From UBA5359 sp002410925 [NCBI: bacterium UBP13_UBA5359] (GTDB lineage: Bacteria > UBP13 > UBA5359), in NCBI GenBank assembly GCA_002410925.1, contig DHPR01000033.1, positions 369,364-433,363 of the forward strand: 64,000 bases of DNA, given 5' to 3'. Positions 1-9,104 of the stretch are shown here, piece by piece. Numbering within the stretch: the first letter of the stretch is position 1; each line of letters begins with the position of its first letter. A program made the translations under genes and the position numbers. The notes under the pieces were generated by a model. The model did no database searches and had not been told where the DNA came from. It was given only the letters and a program-made list of their open reading frames with translations.

Positions 1-353
1 CTGACGATCTCCTCTGCATCAATACGATCGAAAGGCTTTATCAAATAATCTATGGCCCCATACTTCAAGGCATCACGCGCCGTCTCCACTGAAGCATATG
101 CGGTAACCATAGCCACCACTATATCGGGATTTTTGCTCTTTATCTTCTGCAATACGGTTATACCGTCATCCTCAGGCATGCGGATATCCAGAAGGATCAA
201 ATCTATCTTGTCACCCTCGTTATCCGTAATTGCCATCGCCTCTTTACCGCTGCCGGCCGTAATTACTCTGTAGCAGTCTTTGAAGAGCATCCGAAAGGCT
301 TCCCTGGGACCGAATTCATCATCCACTACCAGAATAGTCGCCCTGCTACTCAT
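1..353 (-). CDS. response regulator receiver domain, C-terminus beyond window
   Basis: Partial gene running off the left edge; about 117 residues are visible. It starts at ATG 353 behind a strong Shine-Dalgarno (AGGGAGGAAAGC then ATG). The visible part is a complete CheY-like receiver: acidic pair in VVDDE, phospho-acceptor Asp in LILLDIRMP, and the conserved Lys in LIKPFD. It is almost identical to the receiver of the next gene upstream (379-1452): I count 10 base differences over 353 bp and 6 amino-acid changes. The 25-bp gap to that gene places it in the same operon. The output domain lies outside the window; by analogy with its twin it may be HD-GYP, but that is inference. Confidence 0.9.
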   Translation of the reverse strand, partial: MSSRATILVVDDEFGPREAFRMLFKDCYRVITAGSGKEAMAITDNEGDKIDLILLDIRMPEDDGITVLQKIKSKNPDIVVAMVTAYASVETARDALKYGAIDYLIKPFDRIDAEEIV

Positions 354-378
354 GCTTTCCTCCCTGTTAATATCCACT

Positions 379-1452
379 TCAATGCCAGTGCTTAACCTGC
401 TTGGAAACATTGGTTAAGTGCCGTTGTATATCCGGCAACCTTATATTTAAGGCAATTTTTACCAGCTCTGGATCAAATTGCGTGCCGGCGCCGTTATAAA
501 GCTGCTGCCAAACCTGTTCAACCGGCATAGCTTTTCTATATGGACGATCAGATGCCATGGCATCTACGGCATCGGCGATAGACACAATCCGAGCATACAG
601 AGCTATATTATCGTGCCTGGTGCCATACGGATATCCGGTGCCGTCATATCTTTCATGGTGATATAGGACAGCAGGTATCATGTCCCGCAAAAAACCCACC
701 GGCGCCAGAATCTCCGCACCTATTGCAGGATGCATTTGCATCTCCTTCATCTCTTCCGGCAGCAAAGGCCCTTTTTTTCTTAATAACGCCTCATTTATAC
801 CTATTTTCCCAATATCATGCACCTGAGCAGCCTGACATAGAAGCTCCAGCTCTTTGCCGGCCATATTGCATGCCGTGCCCAAATACCTGGTAAGAGCTGC
901 CACGCGCTCAGAATGGCCGGCCGTGTAATGATCCTTGGCATCGATAGCGGCTATCAGTGCTCGAACTGTACCGGCGAAGTGCTCTTTGACATCCTTTCCA
1001 GCCTTCTCTATCTCACCCTGCAGAGTACTATTTGTCAATTTAAGCCTCTGCAGAGCGATCTTGCTCTCCCGCTGTTCACGTCGGCGTGCTATGCCTCGTC
1101 TGACGATCTCCTCTGCATCAATACGATCGAAAGGCTTTATCAAATAATCTATGGCCCCATACTTCAAGGCATCACGCGCCGTCTCCACTGAAGCATATGC
1201 GGTAACCATAGCTACCTCTATATCGGGATTTCTGCTCTTTATCTCCTGCAATACGGTTATACCGTCATCCTCAGGCATGCGGATATCCAGAAGGATCAAA
1301 TCTATCTTATCACCCTCGTTATCCATAACTGCCATCGCCTCTTTGCCGCTGCCGACCGTAATTACTCTGTAGCAGTCTTTGAAGAGCATGCGAAAGGCTT
1401 CCCTGGGACCGAATTCATCATCCACTACCAGAATAGTCGCCCTGCTACTCAT
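379..1452 (-). CDS. response regulator with HD-GYP output domain (c-di-GMP phosphodiesterase)
   Basis: Receiver at residues 5-125 (acidic pair 11-12, phospho-acceptor Asp near 56, Lys in the LIKPFD motif), a short helical linker, and an HD-GYP domain over roughly residues 165-345. The HD-GYP signature is intact: HSERVAAL, the VHDIGKIG metal-binding HD motif, then HHERYDGTGYP and the ADAVDAM helix. Such proteins hydrolyse cyclic di-GMP when the receiver is phosphorylated. A GTG nine bases earlier (1461) is possible, but ATG 1452 matches the start of the paralogue at 353. The start overlaps the stop of the upstream histidine kinase by 8 bp, so translational coupling and a cognate kinase-regulator pair are likely. 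Confidence 0.95.
   Translation of the reverse strand: MSSRATILVVDDEFGPREAFRMLFKDCYRVITVGSGKEAMAVMDNEGDKIDLILLDIRMPEDDGITVLQEIKSRNPDIEVAMVTAYASVETARDALKYGAIDYLIKPFDRIDAEEIVRRGIARRREQRESKIALQRLKLTNSTLQGEIEKAGKDVKEHFAGTVRALIAAIDAKDHYTAGHSERVAALTRYLGTACNMAGKELELLCQAAQVHDIGKIGINEALLRKKGPLLPEEMKEMQMHPAIGAEILAPVGFLRDMIPAVLYHHERYDGTGYPYGTRHDNIALYARIVSIADAVDAMASDRPYRKAMPVEQVWQQLYNGAGTQFDPELVKIALNIRLPDIQRHLTNVSKQVKHWH
1100..1452 (-). repeat. near-identical tandem repeat of the receiver-coding segment
   Basis: Bases 1100-1452 match bases 1-353 with 10 substitutions and no gap (about 97% identity). The match includes the start codon and ends sharply there: the sequences upstream of the two ATGs are different. 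The window edge prevents seeing how far the repeat extends into the downstream domain. This looks like a recent tandem duplication or gene conversion of adjacent operon members. Confidence 0.93.
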
Positions 1453-3430
1453 GCTTCTCACCCTGCTCAGCGTTTGCCGGCAATATCAGCTCAAAGCGCT
1501 CCCTATTATTTCCATTGATAACGAGTCTTCCGCCATGATCATGTATAATGCGCTGCGCTACAGCTAACCCTATATCGGCGCTCCTGCCGTTGCTGGTAAA
1601 GAAGAGGCGAAAAATATCATCACCGCTACCAACTGATAAGGGATCACCGTCATCATCAACCGATATCTTCACATGCTCCTTATCGATATTCTCCACGCTC
1701 ACACATATGGTACCGCCGCTTTTAGTAAAATTGATGGAATTATGAATAACATATTCGATTGCTTTACCCATTTGCTCTCTATCCAGAGAAAGCAACACAG
1801 GGTTATCCTCTATATCAAGCTTGATATTGACTCCGGATTCAATGGCATGCTTCTTCAGCTTCTTTACTCTATCATCAAGCAAAGAGGATAAATCCATTGT
1901 TATAAAATTATAATCAGATTGTTTGGATAAGGCGATAAGCTTGCCGAGCAGATCATCAAGCCTGTGCACATCTTGGCAAACAGCCTTGTAAAAACCTGTA
2001 TTAAAATCATCATCATTCTTCCGCTCCGGAAAGAGCTCGATAAACGTATTGACGGAGACCAACGGATTCCGCAATTCATGAGCAAAGAGAGCAACAACCT
2101 TGCTCAGCGTTTCCAGCCTCTGAGCATTCTCTCGCTCATGCGCCAGAGTCCTTTCCATACTGATATCATCAAATATCAAGACAGCCCCTCTTACAGAGGA
2201 CAGTACATCTATCAGCTGAAAAGAGCTGATTTTAAGGTAGCATTCATGCTTGCCGGCCAGCTTAATCTCATATCCGTTTCTCTTTCTACCGGTAACAAGG
2301 CTTTCATGCAGCATATCACCCATGGGAGATGGAAGATTGCGTAGATCCTTTCCTATAACCCTGTCCCTGGGAATGTTAAGAATCTCGGCTGCACGATGAT
2401 TAAAAATAGTGATGCGATCCGAAGCATCAATAGTAATAACACCGCTATGCATCCGTAGAAGTATCTCTTCTATGTACGATTTTTGATGCTGAAGTTCATT
2501 AAAAATATCTATATCCTCAAGAGCAACAGCTATGTTGCTCGCCAATATATATAGCATTTCCAATTCTTCATTGCTGTATTGGCCACCCACAACCTTCTCT
2601 CCAAGGTTGATAACTCCCAGTACTCGTCCATTACCGATGGACGGTATACTGACAACCGCCTGCAATAGTTCCATCTCCCGAACAACATCAAGCAGAAGAG
2701 GGTCGCCGGAATACTCCGCTTCGGTTTTACGCAGAACACGCCCCTGCTGTGTCAGCCAGAGGAGAAGCCCTCTATCGGAAGAAAGGCAGAGACTCTCAAG
2801 CATATCAGGATGTAGCCCTCGGCTGCTGGCTATAATATATTCCCCTCCAGGCTCTGCCAGAATTATAGAAATACGGCTGACAGGATTAAGCTCGTCAATA
2901 GCCTCATGGATAAACTTAATCAATCTTTCGCGATCGAATCCTGCTCCCAACCCCCTGGCAAACTTTCTTAAAACACTGTTAAACCGTGAATCTGAGTGAG
3001 CGACCTGATTATGCGGATATTCAATATAGCGTTTTTCATGCAGGTTGGTTTTCAGATGAGTTATCTCTCGCAACAGCTTGCTGCGCTCGATGGCCCGCGT
3101 AATAGAAAGATGCAACTCCGTGATATCAACAGGCACTCGCACTGTTTCATAGCACATATCCGTCACCAAATCCTCGCCTTCACGTTTTTTTGCAGGGAGA
3201 ATAGCGATGACGGCACAGCCAGGCATATGCTTCTTCACCTGGCTGATAAGGCTGACATGCTCGCTGCGCCGGCCGGTGATATCCACTAAAGCAATATCTG
3301 CGTCTAAAGAGGCATGGCTTATTACCTCTTCCGGCGTACTTATGTGTACTGCTGTACATCCCTCTGGCAAGGCTCGCCGCATGGCAGCCAGCATATATTC
3401 TTCTTCACTGGCTAAAAAGACCGTATTCAT
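1445..3430 (-). CDS. soluble hybrid-like histidine kinase (receiver-like, GAF, PAS, HisKA, HATPase)
   Basis: 661 residues, no membrane segment. Order: receiver-like fold at 1-115, helical linker, GAF about 160-305, PAS about 315-420 (ITIFNHRAAEILNIPRD), HisKA with H-box FAHELRNPL near 440-450, then HATPase with N-box HNSINFTKSGG, a DDDGD box and DIGLAVAQRI near the C-terminus. The N-terminal receiver-like part keeps the Asp of ALVDITG but lacks the acidic pair and the usual Lys, so it is probably a degenerate sensory or docking module. Six bases separate it from the upstream membrane kinase, and its stop overlaps the HD-GYP regulator start. Signal unknown. Confidence 0.93.
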   Translation of the reverse strand: MNTVFLASEEEYMLAAMRRALPEGCTAVHISTPEEVISHASLDADIALVDITGRRSEHVSLISQVKKHMPGCAVIAILPAKKREGEDLVTDMCYETVRVPVDITELHLSITRAIERSKLLREITHLKTNLHEKRYIEYPHNQVAHSDSRFNSVLRKFARGLGAGFDRERLIKFIHEAIDELNPVSRISIILAEPGGEYIIASSRGLHPDMLESLCLSSDRGLLLWLTQQGRVLRKTEAEYSGDPLLLDVVREMELLQAVVSIPSIGNGRVLGVINLGEKVVGGQYSNEELEMLYILASNIAVALEDIDIFNELQHQKSYIEEILLRMHSGVITIDASDRITIFNHRAAEILNIPRDRVIGKDLRNLPSPMGDMLHESLVTGRKRNGYEIKLAGKHECYLKISSFQLIDVLSSVRGAVLIFDDISMERTLAHERENAQRLETLSKVVALFAHELRNPLVSVNTFIELFPERKNDDDFNTGFYKAVCQDVHRLDDLLGKLIALSKQSDYNFITMDLSSLLDDRVKKLKKHAIESGVNIKLDIEDNPVLLSLDREQMGKAIEYVIHNSINFTKSGGTICVSVENIDKEHVKISVDDDGDPLSVGSGDDIFRLFFTSNGRSADIGLAVAQRIIHDHGGRLVINGNNRERFELILPANAEQGEKHE

Positions 3431-3436
3431 TAACTA

Positions 3437-5902
3437 CTATGCCTCTATCCCTATAGAAGGTACTTTAAATGCCGGTAAATCTATATTAAACATGGTAACC
3501 TCTTGATCTGACAAAAAGATATTCCCTCCGTGCTCACTGATAATTTTTCGACATATAGACAGCCCCAGGCCTGTCCCCCCCGGCTTGGTTGAGTAGAAAG
3601 GTGTAAAAACCTTCTGTTTTAATTCCGGAGAAATCTTGTTGCCTGTATTGGCGATCATAATCCTGAACCACTTATTGCCATCCTTATCATAAGAAGCTAT
3701 ATCAATATTAAGGCTACCGCCATCAGGCATAGCCTCAATGCCATTAATAAGCAGATTAAGGAATAACTGCTTCATCTTTCCACCGTCGGCAAATACAAGA
3801 ACGCCTCCCGGCGGATAATCTTTTTTTACCTCTATCTGCCGCTCCTGTAACCTATTAGATAACAACAAAAGCATCTCGTCAAGAGGATCTTTAATATTAA
3901 GCGGCATCATCTCTGCTTGAGAGCGAGCAAAGCCAAGCAGCTGGGAAATCAGAATATCAATACGTTCAATCTCCTTGACAACCAGCTTTGAAAAGACCTC
4001 TCTAAACTCCTGATCATCGAATTTATCAGGCAGCAGCTGAGCAAAAGTTTTTATTGAAACCAGAGGATTCTTAATTTCATGTGCCAGGCCGGCTGCCAGC
4101 CCTCCGACGCATGCAAGCCTTTCTGCCTGATTACGCTCCTCCTCAAGCGCTTTGATACGAGACAAATCACTGAATACAAGAATTACGCCCTCTATATCTT
4201 TTCGTATTCCTTTAAGAATGGTAGAGCTTACCATCAAAGGAAGGCTCTCTTCATTCTGCGAAAGAGCAATCTCCAGATTGCTGCAGGTAACTCCTCTCTC
4301 CAGCGCATCGTCAACCTTCTCAGCTAGAACCGAGTTTATTTCATAAATATGGCGCCCTGTAAGATCATCCGTTTCCAACGCAAGTATACGAGCGGCAGCA
4401 CGATTAAAGAGAACAGCCGCACCCTCCTTATCCACGGTTATCACGCCGCTCTCCATGTTAGCTAATATGCTCTCGTTATAGTCACGAACACGGCGTACTT
4501 CCTCATACAATTGCGCGTTGTTTATGGCAGCTGCAGCCTGATTGGCCATAGCCATCAAAAGCCCCATATCTTCCATGGAATAAATATCCCCTGAAAGTTT
4601 CGGGCCAAGCACCATGACTGCGGAGAGATATCCATCCAGGATAATTGGAACCGCTACGTCCACGCCTAACTTCGTCATTTCAGAGATTACACCCTCTATT
4701 CCCCGTTCAGAGGAGAGGCGTATAAGTTCCTCACGCAGCATGACTTCTCTCTTTGAGGCAAGGTAGGCGGCAATTTGGCTGTCTCCGGAAAGCATCTCTC
4801 GAAGAGTGCCGGTTTCTTCCATAGGAGATCTGGCCAAGGCCATTCGGAAACCGCTATCTCTGCCGCTTTTTAAATAAAGATATACCTTTTCAGGATGCAT
4901 AGTGCTATAGATTACATCGTAAATATAATCGGTCAGCTCCTCCAGACGCAACATGGATGTAAGCGAGCGGCTTGTTTCAAGCAATGTGCTGTTATAATCA
5001 TATGCTTCCCTGTAAAAATACCTGTCAAATATGCTTTGCAGCCATACTCTTAGCGGCTGGAAACCGATAGCGACAATCAAAGCTATAAGAGACATGGTAG
5101 TAAGAGATGATAATCCTAACACGCCACGCATTACTTTTTCACCATAAATTAGAAGAAAGATAAAGCTGGCAACGGCCAAGATGATGGAAAAAAAGTATAC
5201 AAAGCTCTTTTTAATAACCAGACGGAGCTGCAATAGCCTGTAGCGCACAATAGTATGAGTAATAAAAGCAAGCATTATGATACTGAAGGATGGTCCATAT
5301 CCGGCGAAATACGAAGATTGGAATATCAATGGAAGAAGAAGATTAGTGTACGTGGTAATAAACAATGACACTGCTATTCCCAAAGTAAGGTACTGTATCT
5401 GCAGCCTCTCCACGCCTCTTGCCGTTTTATGTTTGGAATACAGATTTACAAGTGCCCAGGCAAAGCATATTGTAAAATAAACCGTATATAATGGAAGAAG
5501 TGGGCCCGGCCGATCCTGAACCCCCCAGGAATATATATGTGCTCCGGCCATGATAGCCGGCGTAAAAGAGATGCCGCAGAAAATACAGCCCAAAACAAAA
5601 AATACTTTTATGTCGCTGGTAATCGCTAATTTTCTTCCCAAGGGAAAGACTCTTACGAACATAAGGCAGCTAACCGGAATCATGCCGGCGATAGCCAGAG
5701 CCATTCTCAACCATAGAAGAGCAGCGGCCTCGGATTGAGCACTCTCTATAAAAAAGTTACTGAAAACCCAAGCGCTGACCAACAAAGCAAAGAGAGAGAA
5801 AAGGCGATTGACTGTTAACCGGGGATTCTTTGCCAGCACAAATATACTGAAAGCAGCATTGATGATTGCTGACAATAATAAAAGGATACACTTTATCTGC
5901 AT
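3437..5902 (-). CDS. membrane histidine kinase, N-terminal multi-TM, GAF, PAS, HisKA, HATPase
   Basis: 821 residues. The first roughly 290 residues hold about eight hydrophobic segments ending in FDRYFYREAYDY, as in 7TM-type sensor kinases (the PEP-CTERM kinase PrsK has a similar plan). GAF about 300-470, PAS about 480-590 (AAVLFNRAAARILALE), HisKA with AGLAHEIKNPL, HATPase with NGIEAMPDGG and GGTGLGLSICRKI. All kinase boxes look intact. The start ATG shares one base with the stop of the ketosynthase gene, so the kinase is translated from the ketosynthase/radical SAM transcript. It probably senses a membrane or lipid-related signal, but this is only inferred from context. Confidence 0.93.
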   Translation of the reverse strand: MQIKCILLLLSAIINAAFSIFVLAKNPRLTVNRLFSLFALLVSAWVFSNFFIESAQSEAAALLWLRMALAIAGMIPVSCLMFVRVFPLGRKLAITSDIKVFFVLGCIFCGISFTPAIMAGAHIYSWGVQDRPGPLLPLYTVYFTICFAWALVNLYSKHKTARGVERLQIQYLTLGIAVSLFITTYTNLLLPLIFQSSYFAGYGPSFSIIMLAFITHTIVRYRLLQLRLVIKKSFVYFFSIILAVASFIFLLIYGEKVMRGVLGLSSLTTMSLIALIVAIGFQPLRVWLQSIFDRYFYREAYDYNSTLLETSRSLTSMLRLEELTDYIYDVIYSTMHPEKVYLYLKSGRDSGFRMALARSPMEETGTLREMLSGDSQIAAYLASKREVMLREELIRLSSERGIEGVISEMTKLGVDVAVPIILDGYLSAVMVLGPKLSGDIYSMEDMGLLMAMANQAAAAINNAQLYEEVRRVRDYNESILANMESGVITVDKEGAAVLFNRAAARILALETDDLTGRHIYEINSVLAEKVDDALERGVTCSNLEIALSQNEESLPLMVSSTILKGIRKDIEGVILVFSDLSRIKALEEERNQAERLACVGGLAAGLAHEIKNPLVSIKTFAQLLPDKFDDQEFREVFSKLVVKEIERIDILISQLLGFARSQAEMMPLNIKDPLDEMLLLLSNRLQERQIEVKKDYPPGGVLVFADGGKMKQLFLNLLINGIEAMPDGGSLNIDIASYDKDGNKWFRIMIANTGNKISPELKQKVFTPFYSTKPGGTGLGLSICRKIISEHGGNIFLSDQEVTMFNIDLPAFKVPSIGIEA

Positions 5903-7173
5903 TATCGGCAGCTCCGTTGTTTGCCATATTTTCCAAAGAGTAAGGCAGCATGGGTCCCACCTACGCTGGTGCCGTTCATCAGTGCATATCTGATCCGAAC
6001 TTTTCTGGCGCCTTTTGTAACGTAATCAAGGTCACAAAGAGGATCGGGAACCTCACAATTAATCGTTGGGGGTACTATGCCATGATATACGGATAATGCG
6101 GTGGAGGCAGCCTGCAGTGCACCTCCGGCAGCCAATGCCTGCCCTATCATTGAACGAATTGAATTGACAGGAATAGAGTACGCCCGTTCTCCCAGTATAT
6201 ACTTTATGGCATTGGTATCGGCGATATCACCGGCAGGAAATCCCGTGCCATGGGCATGAACATAATCGATATCATCTCCGGTTAGTTGCGCATGGGAAAG
6301 CACCTCGGCAAAGGCTTCCGCAATAGCTGCGCCTTCAGGGTCGGTATCCACCATATCCGATGCCTCTCCACAGGAAGCATATCCCAAAACTTCGGCATAT
6401 ATACGTGCGCCACGCATAAGAGCATGGTCCAACTCTTCAAGGATAAGAGCAGCCCCTCCTTCGCTAAGAACCGCACCATCTCTTCCTGCGGCAAAAGGCC
6501 GTGATGCCTTGGCAGGATCGCCTTGAAAGGTGGTCAGAATACGGCTGGCGCACATAATTGAGAAGCCAAAAGCGGTTATCGGCGCTTCAGACGCACCGCA
6601 AACGACCATATCGGCACTATTATTTGTAATGGCTCTATAGCCCCAACCTACAGCTTCCAATCCTGTGCAACAACCCGCAGAGATTGAGCTGGCAGGCCCT
6701 TTCAATCCCAGTTCGATGCAGACATACGCCGTAGATGAATGAGAAGTAAGCTCTGTCCAGGCTGTCGGGCTTATGCCGCTGACACCTCGCTTTGAGAAAG
6801 CGGCATGTTCCCTATCGGCCATATATCCTGCCATTGTGCTGCCAAAACATGCGCCGTAACGATATGAGTCCTTTTCCCGGAGAGGATAATCAGCATCACT
6901 GATCGCCATCTTGGCAGCAGCTACTGCAAACTGTGAAAAACGCTTCAGACGTCGAGTCTTCTTTGCCTCCATATAAGCCTTAGGATCAAAATCATTCACC
7001 TGGCCAGCTATCTTTATTGGATATGCCTTAGCATCTAAACACGTAAGCGGTCCTATTCCGGATCGCCCCGCTTTGATTGCTTCCCAAAAGAGAGCCTTAT
7101 TTGAGCCGTTTGGCGAAATAGCGCCTATGCCCGTAATTACAACACGGCGCGCGCGTGCCCTTCTCTCATACAT
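5902..7173 (-). CDS. beta-ketoacyl-ACP synthase-like protein with altered active site
   Basis: About 423 residues, the normal length for FabF-type condensing enzymes. Thiolase-fold landmarks: VVITGIGAISPNG at the N-terminus, nucleophile Cys in SISAGCCTG, first His in HAHGTGFPAGD, and C-terminal NGTSVGGTHAAL. The third catalytic region is odd: where FabF has STKSMTGH, this protein has SIRSMIGQ, so the conserved Lys is Arg and the second catalytic His is Gln. It may therefore condense poorly, decarboxylate, or need a partner. ATG 7173 overlaps the radical SAM stop by 8 bp (ATGTATGA); ATG 7191 is an alternative giving 429 residues. It is not beside fabD, fabG or acpP, so it is not ordinary fatty-acid housekeeping. 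Confidence 0.9.
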   Translation of the reverse strand: MYERRARARRVVITGIGAISPNGSNKALFWEAIKAGRSGIGPLTCLDAKAYPIKIAGQVNDFDPKAYMEAKKTRRLKRFSQFAVAAAKMAISDADYPLREKDSYRYGACFGSTMAGYMADREHAAFSKRGVSGISPTAWTELTSHSSTAYVCIELGLKGPASSISAGCCTGLEAVGWGYRAITNNSADMVVCGASEAPITAFGFSIMCASRILTTFQGDPAKASRPFAAGRDGAVLSEGGAALILEELDHALMRGARIYAEVLGYASCGEASDMVDTDPEGAAIAEAFAEVLSHAQLTGDDIDYVHAHGTGFPAGDIADTNAIKYILGERAYSIPVNSIRSMIGQALAAGGALQAASTALSVYHGIVPPTINCEVPDPLCDLDYVTKGARKVRIRYALMNGTSVGGTHAALLFGKYGKQRSCR

Positions 7174-8812
7174 GACCGATTGCCTTTTCATTGATTTTTT
7201 CTACCAAATCAGCAATAGCATCCTTTTCACCAACATAGAACATACGCTTTATCTCTGAGGCGTATTTCGATGCTTCTATGTTCAATATGCGGCTGAGCAG
7301 CATAGATTCATCCGTCATATAAGTTGTCAGGTTGTTTCTCTCCAATTCAGCGACAAATTCTGCAGTTTCAGCCGTAAACGTCTTAAAATCCTTGCCGTCC
7401 ACAGTGTATGGAAGCGGTTTCCAGAATTGTGGCGGATACATGGTCTTGATCTTATAGTCCATATTATCTTCGGCGTAATTCTTACCCAGATGAATATTAT
7501 ACTTCTCCGGATTTCTAGCCCAGCGGCTATGAGGATATATACCGGGAAAGTAGACCAGAACAGAGTCCGGGCGTACACGCAACAGCGTACGAATAGTCTC
7601 CATGCGGGTTATTTCATTATCGCCCGGGGCCGGATATATAATACTGACAACGGTAATTATTCCCGCTTCTTTACTCTTCAGCAATACTGCTTCTATATCT
7701 TCCACAGTAGTATGCTTCTCCAGCGAGCCATCCAAGATAGTTTGACTGCAGGATTCTACACCGAAAAAGACGGCAGTTAACCCGGCTTGGCGGAGAAGTG
7801 AAAAATCGGTATTACGCATTGTATTAATATGGCTGAATGAAGTAAACATTATTTTCAGCTCTCGGCGCAATATCTCTACGGCTACTTCCTCCATTAGCTT
7901 GCCGGGAGTGAATTGACCGCCAAATCGAAATAATTTTACACCGGTCTTTTTATAAGCGCGCTCCACCTCATCTACTATCCTGACAGCGGATTTCTTACGC
8001 CATTTGTTATCATCGCGAGAGCTTTGCGGGCAAAAGGGGCAGGTATAGATACATCCTCTGCTCTCATCCAGCACCATTACTTTGATTTTGCTGTTGCCTT
8101 TCATGGCCGGATATACACTCTCATCATATACCGGATAGGGCAGATCATTCAGGTTTTGCGGCCGTTGAACAGGATTGCTTACAATCCTGCCCTTATCTTT
8201 GTAGATGATATTGGGAATATCCTTCAGGCTCGTATTGCTTTCAACAAGCCGAAGCAAGGCTTCCTCTCCCTCATCGCAGACCAGAGCATCAAATATATCC
8301 GTCTTTTGCAGAATCATCTCTCTGAAGAGATAGACATGCGGGCCGCCGCCATAAATCCGTATATGGGGATGATCACGCCTGATTATCTCTGCCATTAATA
8401 TAGACCCATAAAAGCCATCTCCATTCCAGAGCTTGAATCCAATGAAATCAGGGCGTTCCCTGCTGGTAAAAGCGGAAAGCTCCTCTGCCATAGCCGCTAC
8501 TTCTCTATTGTGAAGTGCTGACAATGTGCCATCCAGCCTTTTAAGCTGTGTAAATCTGTATAACCGGCAAAGCCGGTTCCAAAGGCCACCATGCTCATTA
8601 TCCGCTAATGCGTCATATATGCTTTCAAGCCTATCTTTATAAAAAGCAGGCGTCAATCTATCGATTATTTCAACAGTGCCGTAATCCAAAATGGTAACCT
8701 CATGACCTGCATTCAGCAATGAACCTGCTAAGCTGGCCAGGCCATTATCAGGCATAAGGCTGCTGGGAGTGTATGGATAACCGGCATAACTAACAAGAAA
8801 CCCTTTAGCCAC
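7166..8812 (-). CDS. B12-binding-domain radical SAM protein
   Basis: 548 residues. The N-terminal 180 or so residues resemble a cobalamin-binding Rossmann domain (LASLAGSLLNAGHEVTILD and IRIYGGGPHVY). The radical SAM core follows with the CxxxCxxC motif in SRGCIYTCPFC, plus FRFGGQFTPGK and FFGVESCSQTIL segments. Proteins of this class methylate or rearrange unactivated carbons. The start is GTG 8812 with a weak ribosome site (AAGGCGGTG). It is the first gene of a tightly packed operon with the ketosynthase, two kinases and HD-GYP regulator, hinting at modification of a lipid or polyketide-like product. Substrate cannot be read from the sequence. Confidence 0.9.
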   Translation of the reverse strand: MAKGFLVSYAGYPYTPSSLMPDNGLASLAGSLLNAGHEVTILDYGTVEIIDRLTPAFYKDRLESIYDALADNEHGGLWNRLCRLYRFTQLKRLDGTLSALHNREVAAMAEELSAFTSRERPDFIGFKLWNGDGFYGSILMAEIIRRDHPHIRIYGGGPHVYLFREMILQKTDIFDALVCDEGEEALLRLVESNTSLKDIPNIIYKDKGRIVSNPVQRPQNLNDLPYPVYDESVYPAMKGNSKIKVMVLDESRGCIYTCPFCPQSSRDDNKWRKKSAVRIVDEVERAYKKTGVKLFRFGGQFTPGKLMEEVAVEILRRELKIMFTSFSHINTMRNTDFSLLRQAGLTAVFFGVESCSQTILDGSLEKHTTVEDIEAVLLKSKEAGIITVVSIIYPAPGDNEITRMETIRTLLRVRPDSVLVYFPGIYPHSRWARNPEKYNIHLGKNYAEDNMDYKIKTMYPPQFWKPLPYTVDGKDFKTFTAETAEFVAELERNNLTTYMTDESMLLSRILNIEASKYASEIKRMFYVGEKDAIADLVEKINEKAIGHV

Positions 8813-8948
8813 TGCTACACCGCCTTTTTAAGCTACTGCTAATTTATTCGATGATACAAAGTATTTGTCCTGCATCATTAATACGCGCTGTAATTATCCG
8901 ACATATCGACATATCGCTATGCCGCCAATTGATTGGCAAAATCAAACA

Positions 8949-8990
8949 AAAAAGAACCGGAGCGTTATTAAATATAATGCCCCGGCTCCG
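8949..8990 (-). terminator. Rho-independent terminator after tRNA-Val
   Basis: On the minus strand, 11 bases after the tRNA 3' CCA, a long imperfect hairpin (CGGAGC and GCATTAT paired with ATAACGCTCCG, one wobble and a small bulge) is followed by TTCTTTTTT. The 137 bases between this terminator and the radical SAM start at 8812 hold nothing I recognise. Confidence 0.75.
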
Positions 8991-9000
8991 TGCTTTAAAA

Positions 9001-9076
9001 TGGTGCGCCGTAGTGGAATTGAACCACTGGCCTCTTGCGTGTCAAGCAAGCGATCTAACCGCTGATCTAACGGCGC
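9001..9076 (-). tRNA. tRNA-Val (GAC)
   Basis: Full cloverleaf on the minus strand: acceptor GCGCCGT pairs with ACGGCGC, D-stem GATC/GATC, anticodon stem CTTGC/GCAAG around loop TTGACAC (anticodon GAC), T-arm AGTGG TTCAATT CCACT, discriminator A and encoded CCA. The D-stem GATC/GATC is unusual but pairs completely. It lies downstream of clpX; no separate promoter is obvious, so it may be processed from the clpX transcript. Confidence 0.9.
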
Positions 9077-9104
9077 ATATCTGATTTTCAATCGAAGATG
9101 CCCT

